Under the pieces are notes generated by a model that saw only the letters and a list, made by a program, of their open reading frames with translations, was not told where the DNA came from and searched no databases. 64,000 nucleotides of DNA from Hsuehochloa calcarea (Eukaryota; Streptophyta; Magnoliopsida; Poales; Poaceae): contig CM070599.1 of assembly GCA_036346395.1 (NCBI GenBank), positions 32,045,232 through 32,109,231 on the forward strand, given 5' to 3'. This document shows positions 34,601-46,980 of the stretch, piece by piece (position 1 is the stretch's first letter; each line of letters opens with the position of its first letter). The translations under genes and the position numbers were made by a program.

Positions 34601-35163
34601 GCTCACAGTACCTTTAGCGATGACGCGCCCAAAAGAAGCATCTCCGAAGGTGATCGTCTCATCACCTCGAGCACGGGCTAGGGAAGAAAACCAGCGAGTC
34701 TCGGTCATATGGCGAGCACCCGAGTCTACAATCCAAACCTTTCCTTCGGCCCGCGAACTGAGTCAATCAGAGAGTAAAGTCTCAGTACTGGGGTGAATCA
34801 GTAGTAATTTTGGCACCCAATACTGAGCAACACGTCGAACAGATGAAGTAGTCAAGCAAGACTGACCTCTATCTACCCTACGCTCCCTGTCACTCAACAA
34901 ACCAGAAGGTGCGTATGCGGACTGAAGTCATTCTTTGAATCCGATCGCTATGGAAGAGCGAGTGAATTCGCAACATGTTGATCACGCCATGAGTAGCCAT
35001 CTCGAAAGGGAAACCGAGATCTACCCTCAAAACGACGGAAGTCACGACCGAAGGGAGCATGAGGACGAAAACCAGAAAACTCAGAAAAACCAAGTCCTCG
35101 ATGCTGCCCTAAATCATCAGTTCTATCAAACCTAGACCTCGTGTTGGTCTTAGGTGCACTCAT
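31600..35163 (-). pseudogene. Pol of Sirevirus 1 (protease, integrase, RT, RNase H), broken
   Basis: On the minus strand, reading from 35163: a degraded protease-proximal part; 34708-34505 with the TITFGDASFGRVIAKG segment that follows the protease; 34456-34133 the pre-integrase zinc domain (LTFWHRRLGHIGFDHL, then CSPCRRRGKM); 34093-32894 the integrase core (MVDDFSRYSWVFF, AIRSDNDTEFKN) and the RT start (NAMHEELENFERNKVWSL, IGTKWVFKNK); 32678-31956 RT and part of RNase H (SMMGELSFFLGFQIKQ, DRKSTSGTCQFIGTSLVSW); 32008-31706 RNase H (FCDNTSAICIAKNPVQHSRT). The integrase Glu region is frameshifted near 33850 and the YVDD region of RT is degraded near 32560. It is non-functional. Confidence 0.85.
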
Positions 35164-36002
35164 GGTCTGGGGCTGACCCTAAATGTACCTAACAGACTCA
35201 ACACGGTCTCTCGCGCGATCTTGGCGCGCTGAAGCAATGATCAACCAAATGTCCATCCTTCCGGCGAAGGTGCAATGATACCATATACGAGGGCGAAGCT
35301 ACGGTGGAATCACCTTGCTGTCAGAGATCCTTTGAACAAAACCCGCTGATTTGAAATTTACTTTCTCAGTCCTAGGCTTAGTTTTGATCACACCTGGTGC
35401 TATGGTTACGAGCACGGCGGTGGATGCTTCCTCATATCATCATGAAAGTCATATCCTAGACCACGATTAAATGCAAATCTTAGATTGGTCTAGAATGAGA
35501 TTGAGCTTCTTCTTGCCTCCTACAAACCTCTCGAGAGTGTTCATAAGATCCGACACTCACGAAGAGAGAGGTGCAAGAAGAGCAGGGGAAGAGGGAAGCA
35601 GAAGGTAAGGGAGGAAGAAGAACCAGCAAAGCATAGGAAAGATTGGCTTGTGCATGCACGGTAGACTTTGGGGAACAATCCTCTCGCTAGCAGATTGGTT
35701 CACGTTGCTAGGCGTCTCTACCAAACCCTAGACTTCTTCCCAGCACACACAATACAAGCAGATGATTGTGTTTCTAGAAGGTCCTTAGTTAGCTTCACAC
35801 ATTTTTCATCCAAAGCAACCAAATCAGATTTTAGTTTATTACATTGATTGCATGGTGAGCTAACAAGGTCCTTAGAAGCATCTTGAGCGATTTGTTATTA
35901 TGATCAATCATTTCTTGAAACCGCTTGGATCTGATTCTAGTTCGTGATTAACTTAGGACAGTTTAAACAAGAAACAATGGGCTCTAGTAGCGCGGCTCGA
36001 AT
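35164..36002 (-). pseudogene. Degraded gag-pol junction of Sirevirus 1
   Basis: About 0.8 kb between the recognisable pol segments and the gag zinc-knuckle ORF. The reading frame is lost and only scattered words are open. In the related inverted copy at 51-54.6 kb most of this segment is absent, which may be a deletion there or an addition here. Confidence 0.4.
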
Positions 36003-37622
36003 TCAAACAATTTTGTGATCTGCCCGTTTTAGGTTCATCTTGAGATTATTACAATTTTCACAAGTCTCAGGCAGATCAAGCAACATGGTATAGAGACCTC
36101 TAAACGAGTTGTCCTTAACCTCACATGAGGTGCAAGCAGTAGCCTCAACAGTAGTAGATGAAGGAGGTGCTACCCTACTCATCTCTAATTCAGCAAGAAG
36201 GCTAATGTTCTCTACTTTAATCATGTCTAGTTCTGAGGACACACTATCATGCAAGGTCCTTAGTTTTTCCATGTCATCAAGCAAAGCACAGCATGTGTCA
36301 CAATCATCACGGGAGGGAGCAGATGTAAGTAAGGAAAGCTCCCGTGATAGTCTAGCTACTTCCTTCTCCAACTCAGTACACTTAGCCCTAGACTTAGCAT
36401 GAAATCTACCTAGCTTAAGAAAAGCATCATTAAGCTGGTCGTAAGTGGGACTAACCTCATCGGAGTCCGAGTACAGCTCGCTGTCGCTCAGATCGCCCCC
36501 GAGGGCCATGAAGCACATGCCAGAGAAGTTGCCGTCATCCTTGGGATCTTGATCGTTCTTTCCATCATCATCACTCCACCCCTCCACCTCGCTGGTGTCC
36601 AGCTCGTCGAGGGCGGTGAGGACGCGATGGAGCAGCTTCTTTGCCTTCCCAAAGTTGCGGAACTTCTTCTTGCCTTGGTCAGGTGCTGAGGGCATCGTGT
36701 TGTGGTTCTTTTCGATGTAGTCGTTCTTGCCCGAACCTCCATAGTCACCTTTGCCCTTCCCCAGCTTGGGGCAGTTTGCTCGGATGTGGTTGGGGCCACC
36801 ACACTCGAAACAAATCACAGGACCTCCTCTTTTACCATCCCTCCTTCTCTTGTAAGCATGGGAAAACTTCCGAGCTAGGAGGGCTAGCTGTTCATCCTCA
36901 AGCTGCTCTAACTGATCATCAGTTATGTCACAGAGAGCAGCAAGGGAGAACCCGCATCGACTCGAAGAAGATCAGAGGTGGGATCGGTGACTAAAGCCAT
37001 CATTGTGACTTCGACCTTCGAGAGACAATGTCTATCTCGTGAGTCTTGAAACGCGAGTAAAGCGCATCAAGAGTCAGGGTCGAGAGGTCTGTGCTATCCT
37101 TGATGGTAGTCACTTTCATCTCCCAAACACGAAGATCGAGTGCAGAAAGCATCTGTCGAGCGTTTTTCGAGTCGGGGTATGTGAGACCGACCGCTCGGAG
37201 GTTGCTCAAAATCTTGTGAAAGCGTGAAAAGCACTCGTCAAGGGACTCACCAGCAAGCATCTCGAATTTACTATATTCACGCTTGAACTGGTCCTGTCGA
37301 ACCGTCTTGATCTGGGTGGTGCCCTCATGGTATGCATCGAGGTCACCCGGATGTAAATAAGCGGACGGCGGTGAGAGATGCGATCGAATTCGCTTCTGCT
37401 CAACCCTTGAATGATGATGTTCCTTGCTTTTGCATTGGCCTCAACATCGGGCATGTTCGCCACATTGATGTTCTCATCGGCAGGAACAACGAATCTTACC
37501 TTTACCTTCCGCCAGATAGCATACCCCTGAGCCTGGATGTAAGTTTCCATTCGGCTCTTCCAGAAGGGGTAATCCAGGCCATCGAAGACGGGAGGCTTGG
37601 TCGAGTATTTGTCTGTCGCCAT
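36003..37622 (-). pseudogene. Gag of Sirevirus 1, frameshifted
   Basis: The minus-strand start at 37622 lies 42 bp inside the primer site and gives a copia-type Gag N-terminus (PPVFDGLDYPFWKSRMETYI, residues ~9-28). The frame shifts near 37370. 37260-37000 continues with the UBN2-like capsid part (LAGESLDECFSRFHKILSNL onward). The frame is lost again between 36990 and 36820. 36818-36003 (271 codons) has the CCHC zinc knuckle CFECGGPNHIRANC, a Lys-rich stretch, an acidic region and a heptad-rich coiled coil. The long C-terminal extension after the knuckle is typical of Sirevirus Gag. Confidence 0.8.
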
Positions 37623-37663
37623 GGCTCGCAGACCGGTTAAGATCTATAGACAAGAGCTAACCG

Positions 37664-37675
37664 GCTCTGATACCA
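37664..37675 (-). other. Primer binding site (tRNA-iMet type), Sirevirus 1
   Basis: The minus strand reads TGGTATCAGAGC, two bases from the end of the right LTR (37678). It sets the leftward orientation of the element. Confidence 0.9.
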
Positions 37676-37677
37676 AT

Positions 37678-39133
37678 TGAAGGACCGAAAATGGCAACAG
37701 AGGGGGAGGGGGTGAATGGTGCCTTAAAAGACTCTCTATTAAAATTCACATCGAATCACCATATTCAATAATAGCCGTGGTCGAGAGCTGAGAAAACCAA
37801 TCGTGGTCGAACAATTATCCAGAAAAGCTTATGCCTTGGTCGATCACCAACTCATGGTCGAATCACTGATGATAGAGAGAGCACGGCAAATAAGCTATGG
37901 TCTAAACGAAAAACGGGGGACTCGAACAAAACAATCAAAACATCTCAAACAAGGCAAAACTTCAGAATGATACTGATAAATGTATGATTGATCATAGAGG
38001 TTCATACGACCACTCCACTGAAGATACACGAGCATCCATGCTCTTACCCAGAGACAACTCACACAAATTAGACAGAAAAAGGCTCAGAGCCGCTCACGGG
38101 ACTTCCTTTTTTTCTCTTCGCATATCACCCCATTTCTCTCAAACCTAACATCTCTTGTTATAGCCTCAGCTATCGGGTTTCAAACACTAACAACCCACTA
38201 ACAGAACAGCAGTGCTTTCGCAGAGGCACAGTGCTTTACCCGTTACTATCTGACAACGGCTCCACTGCTTTGCCCATTAGCACCAACAACTCCATTGCTT
38301 TCCCAGAGGGACGACTTCCCTTTTGACTTTAGGTATTTCTCCAAAATACTCCTCAACTGCCTTCCTGGAAGCTTCTTCCTCTTGCCTTGCTGTCAACTTG
38401 TTACGATCACTTTGCAAGACTTGTCTTACATGGTTTCAATCGTTCGGACCTCAACATCTCCTATGTCTAGTCCCGACCTCTCCAAACCTCACCAAGACTT
38501 GTCTCCAAGATCCTGCAACCAAATCAAACACAAAGCATCACATAGCACAGCACAATACAAAGAACCAGACCCAGCAAACAGAGCTCGAAACATATCCACA
38601 GAGATTAGACTGCAACAAGACCGGTCGAAATGATGAACTATCGAATGCACAAGGTCTACGACTGCAATACAAAACCATACGACCAGTTCCCAACTCGAAC
38701 GACCGATTCTGGAGAGCATACGACTGACAGCTTTCCTCTGTGGTCGGACACCATTCAGACCACATATACCGGAGTCGAAAACCTTCCGACCTCAGATCAC
38801 ATAGCAACGTGGTCGACACAGACTTCGACTACGATCAACGTGGTCGAAACAGACTTCGACTACGACCAACGTGGTCGAAACAGACTTCGACTACGACCAA
38901 CGTGGTCGAATTCTTCCCTGGTGACCTCCGACCACGACAAACGTGGTCGTAACAAACTTCGACTACGGCGTAGTCGAAACAGACTTCGACTACGGCCAAC
39001 GTGGTCGAATGCTTCCCTAGATACGACTACGCAGAGAAAGCCCAAAAACAAACTCAAATACTCATCACAAACTTTTCAACAATATGTCAAATACTGATCA
39101 TACACATGGGAGCACCTCTCACATGGTCTCTCA
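37678..39133 (-). repeat. 5' LTR of Sirevirus 1
   Basis: 1456 bp, TG...CA. It is 35 bp longer than the other LTR, mostly because the CpG-rich GTGGTCGAAACAGACTTCG repeat block (about 38808-39010) has an extra unit. Immediately after it, LTR B resumes. Confidence 0.92.
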
Positions 39134-39391
39134 ACAACTATTACATAACGGCCGACCGGCCAAATTCAAATGAGAGTGTTAAAGAACAGCGAAAGCAAGA
39201 TAAATAAACCAAAAGGTCCAGCAAGGTATGCCCATAACACAAGGCAACCGACTGGGGGTTAAATGATAGCAATACTCGTAAGTGCCGCCTAAATCGGCAC
39301 TGCCGAGCTCATCGGGCTCAATATCGTCCTCACCTGAAAAGAAAGAGAAAAAGGCCAGCCAACATCTAGCTAAGTACAAGTGCACTCGCAA
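39134..39391 (-). repeat. Gypsy LTR copy B, second part
   Basis: Resumes ACAACTATTACATAACGG exactly where the unoccupied copy C continues (19141). It matches copy C to GTGCACTCGCAA near 39391, after which similarity stops abruptly. This suggests a deletion or another insertion junction there. Confidence 0.75.
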
Positions 39392-40189
39392 CATGTGTCA
39401 GGAATTTATCTAGAGTATGGTGCTCTCTAAAAATCTTTGAGTTTCCTATTCCTTGGAGACGAATAGCAGTATAGTTTTTCCTCTTTTTCTTTTAAGTCAT
39501 CCAGACGACCTTGCATGCGTAAACTGATTATAGAAACGCAATGCCCTCGAGACAACGATCGCAACAACATAACATGCGTTGTCGAATTCTTGATTTTTGT
39601 TGGTGATTGCGAGGAGAGAAGTTGAAAAAATAAAGAATGGACACGCATGTGTTTCATCTGCTAATTCTTCCCCCTTTTCCCGAATTCGCTTAAACCGCCA
39701 TGCATGCGGAAAAAATTTGCAGAATTGGGTTACTTGTGCGATGACGATCGCGGTGGTATGACATAAGGCTATGCTTTGGTATGTTTAAGAAATACAACGC
39801 TCGAAGGCAAACCGGCAAACACACCATACATAAAGAGCAACTACTTAGACCAAAAGAGAGCAAATAACCGGAAAATGAGAACGGCGTTACTAATATATGC
39901 ATAATGATTTTTGAAATGCACACAAAAATAAGAAACACAATAATTTAATTTGATTGTAGTTTCTCAAACAATTCGATTAAATGTTGGTTATTATTTTTAT
40001 TATTTTTTTTTTTATATGCAGCTTTAAACAAATTTGATTTGACTTGGAAATGCAACCTTTTAATTAATTCAATTTGATTTTAGAAGCAATCTTTTTACTT
40101 AAGCACGGAAAAATGTTAAAACACTGCTAAATATTTATTAGATCGCCTAATTAAATATTAACATTCCGATTCAAAAAATCGGGATGTTA
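39392..40189. other. Unassigned AT-rich mosaic
   Basis: No gene. It contains the second copy (39764-39868) of the ~105-bp segment at 27628-27733. Near the right end is an inverted pair, ATTCCGATT and AATCGGGAT, directly before GTTACA. That would be the sense start TGTAACATCCCG of a leftward LTR, but this is not confirmed. Confidence 0.35.
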
Positions 40190-43100
40190 CACCTGCGCTG
40201 ACGTGTCATCGCGTTAGTGTCAGTGCGTCGCCGCGTGGCCCAGTCCACCGCTTCGGTTTTCCCTCGGCCCGGTGGACTCTGTCTACCGTGAGCCATCTCG
40301 CTGACATGTGGGGCCCACATGTCAGATTTCTTTTAATTTATTTCTTTTTCTGAAAATTCTCGGTTGACGCAAGCATTGCACAATAATCAAATTTTCCTTT
40401 AGAAAAATAATTCAGAAATTCATTTAAAATCCAAAATTAGGGTTTTATTGTTTTCCAATCTTCCAAAGCGCATAACTTTTGCATCCGAACTCCGATTGAG
40501 CTCATCCAATTTTTAAATTCATATAAATTTAAGCTCTATTTATTCGTGAATTTTATTTGATTTTTGGAGTTTTTTTCCTCTATTATTTATTTGTTTTTGT
40601 TTATTTTATTTTGTTTGCGAGTAGACGTCAATATTTCGGGAAACTTTGGAGAAAAAGGAGATCCCCAAGACCAAGACCAGTGCATAAATCTATTCCAAGG
40701 CAAGTTATACATTTGATCATGTTGAACCCAGTTTTTAAATTACCTTGATTTAAATTATTGTATTCTAATTTAAGTATTTATTTAAATACTTTTGGGTATA
40801 GTTATTAAACCAAATTGTTATATCCACCTTGTCAATTGTATGTCATATTCTTTTGTCACCCTAGCTTGGTTCATTATTTAGTTGGTATTATCATAGCACC
40901 AACGTGGGTTGGTTAGATATGAGTAGGTTGCTTAGCCATGCCACGAGTCATCATTTCATGTGAGTCGCAAATATAAAATTGACTAAGTGATTATGGAATT
41001 GTGTGATAAACTGTGTGTGATGTGTGCTATTAATTGTTGATGGCATGTGTTGCACTTAACCAACAGGGTGGGAAAAAGATTTAGACTGAGGTAAGTGGTG
41101 GATATTGTGTGATATGGTGGAGCTGTGTGCTGGGATTATTAAACTGTGTGACTTAGTTAGAAATTGGAAGTCTTGCCTTGGTCAATTCAGGACTTAACTT
41201 TGTACGCCATTGATCTGAGCCTTACTGTACAACCACATGCCTAGTATGGGCTGGGCCTAACTTAGTAAGTTATGGAATCCCGACATTGACAACTCAGGTT
41301 GTAGGTTAAGCAGTGTGATGGGCTGGAGGTATGATTCTCACATCGCAGGACGGTTCGACGCATCCCTGTCCAACGATGTGTGTCGTACCAAACGCTGTGT
41401 GTATCGGTTGGACGGTAGTAAAGCACATCGGGAGTGTCAATGCTTGAGATGAAATCTCTGAAAGGTTTTGTTATGACCAGTGTTGACCACACTGATTGTA
41501 TCATGTGGGTAAAGTGTACAACCTCTGCAGAGTGTTAATCAATCTATTCGAATAGCCGCGTCCACAGTCATGGACATGCTTGGTGATTTCACACGAGGAG
41601 TAGATTTTCATAAAACAATTGGGAAGGGTCAGCTGTGTGAGATAACTTGTACAACTGTGTGAATAACTTGATTAGACTGTGTGTCCTTTGTGAAATCAAA
41701 TGTTAAATTATTATTGTTTATTTATTTTGAATTATGTTTTCGATCTATTATTTGTATTCAATTGCAAATGTTGCATTTCTGCAAAATAACCACAGAGGCC
41801 ATTTACTTTCGAATAAGCCATCATCTATAATTGTATTCTGCGGTATGACTTGCGAGTACAGTTGTGTACTCACTCTTGCTAACCAATCAATAGAAGTGGA
41901 GGAGTCAGTGCCTGCTTTTGAAGAGGAGTTCTACGAAGGTTGATTGTTAGGGTCGCGAACCCAGCCAGTTGCATGTGGTGAATTCATGGGACTTCGCTGG
42001 AGTTTACTTGGTTTCCACTGCAGTTACATCATTTTCTTTACTGCTATTCTGAATTCTTGACAGATGTCTGTCGGTTGTTTTCAACTGCTATTTAGCCAAT
42101 TGTTTTGGTCGAATCAAAGAACCCCGTCAACTAGAGTTTTGTAGCGTTATGCGTTAATTTTCATTGGGCACTGGTTCCAAGTCGTTTAGAGTCCCAGATA
42201 ATTATTTATGATTTTATTTGTACTACTGTCCAGTTGGTTGGGCAGATGGCTGAAATGAGTATTATCCGTTTATATTCGTGGTTTGTGTTGGTTAGTGGGA
42301 GGAATAGTGTGGGTCTCCCGTACCTAAGCCATGCCACGTTATTCTTATTTCGGGATCATACTTGTATAGGCGGCGAGGCATCGCGTGTGGGAACACCTTC
42401 GTTGCTTGCTAACGCGTCGCAACGCGAAAGGCGAGTACATTGAAATTCTTTACATTGATGAATGATGTGTGTTTGTGTTCATGCTTATATTTCTATGATC
42501 CATGTTTTCAATCAAATATGTTAATCAATATTCATATTCCATTACATGCAATTCCAATGTGTTAAGATATATTTATTTCTGTGGAACGCTCGCTGTTGGT
42601 TGTTGTGCTGATGAGTTGATGATCCATGTTCATATTCCATGATGTACATTCCGTTCCTATTTGATAATCCATGAGGAAGAAAGTGATAAAATTCATTGCA
42701 TATGTTCATTCGATTCATGTGTTGTTCATATGCATTCCACGGGAGTGGATTTGTAAAGACCGGTCAACTCCAATATGGGCATGTAAAACCCACCATTCCA
42801 ATGTGGGTAGTTCCGGACACCCGTATGAAACGTTCTTCATACGGTAATTTGATCCCCGAACTTTGTTAAGTACAGGCTTAAGTGAACACCGACGGGTGTC
42901 TCACTCGCTATACCGATATGAGCATGTGTTACTCCATTCCTTTCAATGCATCCATTCATTCCATTCATATACATAAGTTTTCAGAGATTAATTCTTAATT
43001 CGTAATGTAACTGACTTGTTCATAACCTGGTATGTTCAATTGTTTATTGTACTTGCTGAGTTTTGACTCACCCTTGTTTTTCTGTGTTTATTTAGGTGAA

Positions 43101-43416
43101 CATTGTTGATGATAATGTTAATAGGAGAGAGTAGACCAGCACATTCCACACAGTTCATTACATTATATTTTCAATAATGGATTCATCTATGTTAATCTTT
43201 CATGAGAGATGAACTGTAGTAAGTAATGTTTAGACTTCATGTCATGTCGTTCCTTGACTAGTTCCTTGATTATTCACCATTGATGAATTGGTTATTTTCA
43301 CCTCGTTACCATGGTATTGTTGTCTGATTAGAGGCATATTGAACCTTATTCCGCAATTTGATGGTATGTTGTATCTTTAGGTAGCATCTTGCCTTCCGAA
43401 TAGCCAGGGTGCTACA
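40190..43416 (+). repeat. Gypsy LTR copy F (plus-sense)
   Basis: The right end is firm: it ends GGGTGCTACA two bases before a tRNA-iMet-type primer site. The sequence shares blocks in inverse orientation with A, C, D and E, including TATTCGAATAGCC near 41547 and the GTTTTGTAGCGTTATG-like region near 42140, placing it in the same LTR group. The left end is a guess (TGTTACACC near 40189). It contains GGGGCCCACATGTCAG-type GC-rich DNA at the left and a long AT-rich middle. ORFs inside it are not credible. Confidence 0.6.
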
Positions 43417-43418
43417 GT

Positions 43419-43430
43419 TGGTATCAGAGC
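43419..43430 (+). other. Primer binding site (tRNA-iMet type) after LTR F
   Basis: Reads TGGTATCAGAGC, two bases beyond the LTR end ACA. This marks F as a 5' LTR with its internal region to the right. Confidence 0.85.
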
Positions 43431-45268
43431 CAGGTTTTAGGTCCGTGGTTCTTTCAAACATATTAAATTGACACACTGTGCACACTAGGAATGGGTTGGG
43501 TAAACTGTTGCTTTCGCATTTCAATTGTTGTGACTCGATTAATGAGTCGTTGTTGCATTATTTTGTGCTATGATGTGTTAATCTATGATATGATGTGATA
43601 TCCTATATCTATGAATTTATTCTATGATTGTCATGAGATGATCCTATATATATTCATAATTGAATACATTGGTTATGCGTATTGGTAGCGGATGTTGGCG
43701 ATTGAGTTCGTGGTTGTTGTCACAGGTTTTGCGGGCTACACCACTGTTCGTGGTATGAAATTAGAGAAGTTCTTACCCCTGCTCCATAAGTTCTGTGTTG
43801 AGCATGAGCTCGTTGATGAATTTGTTGTCTTTCTCGAGCCTGTATCTAGTTTCTTGGTTGTAGTTTCTTGCAGTTCATGAATTTCTTTTAAATGGGGGGT
43901 TAAAATGAAGTGGGCAAGCCCCAGTGGGTCTCTAATCGTTCTTTGAAACAATTATTGTTCTTTCGATTTTTGCGATATTTCTACTCCACGTGAGCGTAGT
44001 TAAATTGCAAGATTTATCTTTTCATGAAAGTTCTGTTTTACCCCTGTTGAAAAATTTAACCCATTTGTTCGCTTGGAATTTCAGGCATTGGAAGATTTCT
44101 TTTGTAAGTTCTTTATTAAGTGTGCATCGACCTTGCATATTTCTTTTGGGTTGCTTTAGAAAGTTGTTCTCTTCCTTGATTTCTGAATTTGACAAATTCT
44201 TGTCCGGTGGTGGTTGATGAATTTCTCTCGGGTTCATGGTAGTTGATGAGGTTCAATGGGTCTTTAGTGGTTCTATGAAATCATTATTGTTTTTCGATTG
44301 TTGAGTTGCTTTTACTACTAGTCATCTTCGTCAATTGGCAATATTGATATTTGCATGGTTGTTCCTTCTTTCTCATTGGAAAAGAGCGACTCCTTTACTC
44401 GTTTGATAGTTTGAATAATGAGAGTTTTCTGTTGCAAGTTCGTTAACATGAGAAAGCATTGTCTCCATGTATTTCTTTTGGATCATTTCGCTTGTTGAAG
44501 ATTAATTCATCTCTTTTCTGAAGAAAAGTGTTAAAACTCTTTTGTGGTGCTTTGTTGTGATTAAGTCGGAGGTTGTAATCAAACAAAATTTTGGGCTACG
44601 GGTTTCTATTGATCCCTATTTGTTTTTTTCAAAACAATTATTGTCTTTCTGACTACTGAGCTCTCTTTACTACTTGTAAACGTTATTATTGACAAGATCG
44701 TTCTCTTTATGATAGTTCTATCTTTCTTGTTGATAAATGTGACTTGGTTATTCGTTTGGCATTTTGGAGAATGCGAATTTCCTTTCACAAAGTTCATTGA
44801 ATAAATTTTTGACTTAGCTCATTCCTTTTGGAGTAGTTGGACTGTTCTCCCCATAAACATCTACTTGCTGATTTTACATAAGTGCTAGATTTATCTATTT
44901 TTCTTGACATGCTAAGATTGTTGAAAACTTATGCTTTTGCCACATTGAGGTTTCTAACTTTCAAAATCAGTACCTTCTTCTCATTTGGAGTTTGATCTTC
45001 TTCTCGTGCGGGTCATGTGGCCTCAATTGTGGACTTCACATATGTTTTCCGAGTTCTTTGCCTAATTGGTTTTCCCATTGGTCCTGTATTCCTTGCGAGT
45101 GGAAAATGATTTTCTAGTTGGCGAAAATCGTTTTCGTGTGCCTCTTGTTTTGAGAAAGATTCAACCCAATCTTTCCACATGGGTCTTTCAAGGTGTTTTC
45201 TAATGGTTGTTGTGAGATTGGTGTTAATACTTGTAGCAATTTGATCGCCTCTGGTGATATCGTTTATG
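43431..45268 (+). repeat. Non-coding gypsy leader with a degenerate ~340-bp tandem repeat
   Basis: No gag or pol is present. Three diverged units can be seen by aligning GGGTCTCTAATCGTTC (43926), GGGTCTTTAGTGGTTC (44260) and GATCCCTATTTG (44612). Each is followed by an AACAATTATTGT/ATCATTATTGT block, a TTTACTAC-like block, a GTTCGCTTGG/CTCGTTTG/TTCGTTTGG block and a TTCTTTTGG block. Spacing is about 335-350 bp, and a fourth partial unit may follow. The DNA is T-rich on the plus strand. It ends where LTR D begins in the opposite orientation. Confidence 0.5.
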
Positions 45269-46913
45269 TGAGACCCCGGTTTATCCGGCTTGTAATGCTT
45301 AACCATCCATTCGGCCCTAGCATCACAAATCAGATAATCCAAGACTCGAGACATGTATACTTCCCAGAGTGCAGTATACACACCTCATCACAAAATTTAT
45401 GTATCAATTCCATTCATCCACATAGAACCGAAATCTGAGCGAGCAGTATTAATAATATTAAATCGAGTCATTACAAAAGAGAGGCCAACCGGCCAACAAT
45501 AAAAGAGACAACAATAATTAAACAGCGGAAGCAAAAGTACCATAAGATGGCTATAACAAAAGAGCCAATCAGTGTGCCTTTAACCCACAAGGCAACCGAC
45601 CGGACCGCCAAGCTAGCCGCCAAACCCAAAGCACATCTCACAAAAATGAGGCCCTTGGGGCTCACCTTCTTCCCCTGCAAACAAAAGCAGCCGGCAAAAG
45701 CCGGTGAGTACTTTGAATGTACTCGCAAGACTTACATGTGGAATAACAAACATGTACATATACTACATGCAAGCTCATTGAAGTGGAAGCTGTATGTTTC
45801 ATTTTAGCATAAAGCAAGTTTCCATTTGCAATAATGTAATAGATTGAAAGCAATTTAACAAATCTGTTTTTAATGTTCAATTAACCGAAAGAACAATAAT
45901 AATAATGAGATAGATGACAACAACAACACAGAAGTGACTAACCCAATAGTCACCACAACAATAGTATGAATTACCCATTCATACCAACCATGTCAAGTTT
46001 TAATTTTGAAAACAAAGGTTGTAGTCTAACTCTTGGAAGACCTCCCCAAGCGTGTCCATAACCTAGGACGAGGCTATTCGAATAGTTTTATCCTGCGAGG
46101 TGTACCAACTTACCCACATGTCGGACCGCCTTTTGCCACATGATTAAGCACTTGCCTTAGGTATGCCAAGCACGGCTAAGTCCTCTGAGGCGTTTACAAT
46201 ATTATGTATTAACCCGAGTCGCCTGTATGGATAGAAACCCATACGTTGTGTCGGGTCGTGGCCTGACCTCGGACAACTACCGTCACGGGTAAAGCCTTGG
46301 ACAACTGCGACGCCCCTCGAGGAGGAGAACCTTCCCGATAATCCCCACCACCGCACACCCAAACACAAACACAAGAACACAGCGCATGTTTCCCACAACA
46401 CACACACAAAACTTTTCCTCCTGCGACTCGGAGATAACACACGCCAAAGTACTAAGTCAAGAGGGGTCTCATATAACCCTCATGTGGTTAGTACGCAATA
46501 GTGCTTGGTTTAGTGTAACAAGATGTTCGGTCCTTGATGACTTGGGCACCATTCCGATCACACCCAAAAACACCACACCAACATACCATTATGCCCAAGT
46601 CCAAATCCGTTTTCATTTTTCAGTTTTTGATTTGCAAAATTAACAAAGCACAAAGTGCTGGACATAATGGAAGAATAATAGTTTTTGTGTGATCAAGACC
46701 ATCGACTAAGCCGATGGTCGCCCAAAGCTACCGAACTAAGCATGGCTAAGCATTTTCCAATCGGAAGCTACTAAGTGATCCAAGTCCCTCCATCGGACTC
46801 CGACCACAGCAAATCACCTAAGCTCATGGTAGTAGAGGATAAACGAGTCCTACAGATTATGCAACTATATGATACTAACCATAATTTAACAACAAAATAG
46901 CAATGCATACATA
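45269..46913 (-). repeat. Gypsy LTR copy D (minus-sense), truncated
   Basis: Begins TGAGACCCCGG and follows copy A (from 21834) through shared blocks such as ATGTATACTTCCCAGA, GAGCCAATCAGTGTGCC and GTGTCCATAACCTAGG to GCATACATATG near 46913, which corresponds to about 23465 in copy A. There it is replaced by the start of a Sirevirus LTR, so the right half is missing. Confidence 0.65.
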
Positions 46914-46980
46914 TGAAAGCATCTAGGCCCCTAAAAATTGTATTTTGGTAATTAATGACATTATGTGAATATGGGACTAA
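46914..46980 (+). repeat. 67-bp fragment: start of the Sirevirus 2 LTR
   Basis: Starts TGAAAGCATCTAGGCCCC and matches the first 67 bp of the LTRs at 49233 and 62229 (to GGGACTAA). It is then interrupted by gypsy LTR E. This is all that remains of an upstream LTR of the Sirevirus array. Confidence 0.8.

Larger units (their letters stand above)
28476..39133 (-). mobile_element. Full-length Sirevirus-type Ty1/copia element, minus strand, nested in LTR B
   Basis: 10,658 bp with LTRs of 1421 bp (28476-29896) and 1456 bp (37678-39133). Both start TGAAGG and end CTCTCA on this strand. A tRNA-iMet-type primer site lies at 37664-37675 and a polypurine tract at 29897-29908. From right to left it carries gag, protease, integrase, RT and RNase H: integrase before RT, the copia order. 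A long non-coding stretch with repeated polypurine tracts between pol and the 3' LTR, and large LTRs, indicate the Sirevirus lineage. Flanks are ACAGA (left) and ACAAC (right); copy C has ACAAC, so the left duplication appears mutated. All ORFs are broken. Confidence 0.9.
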
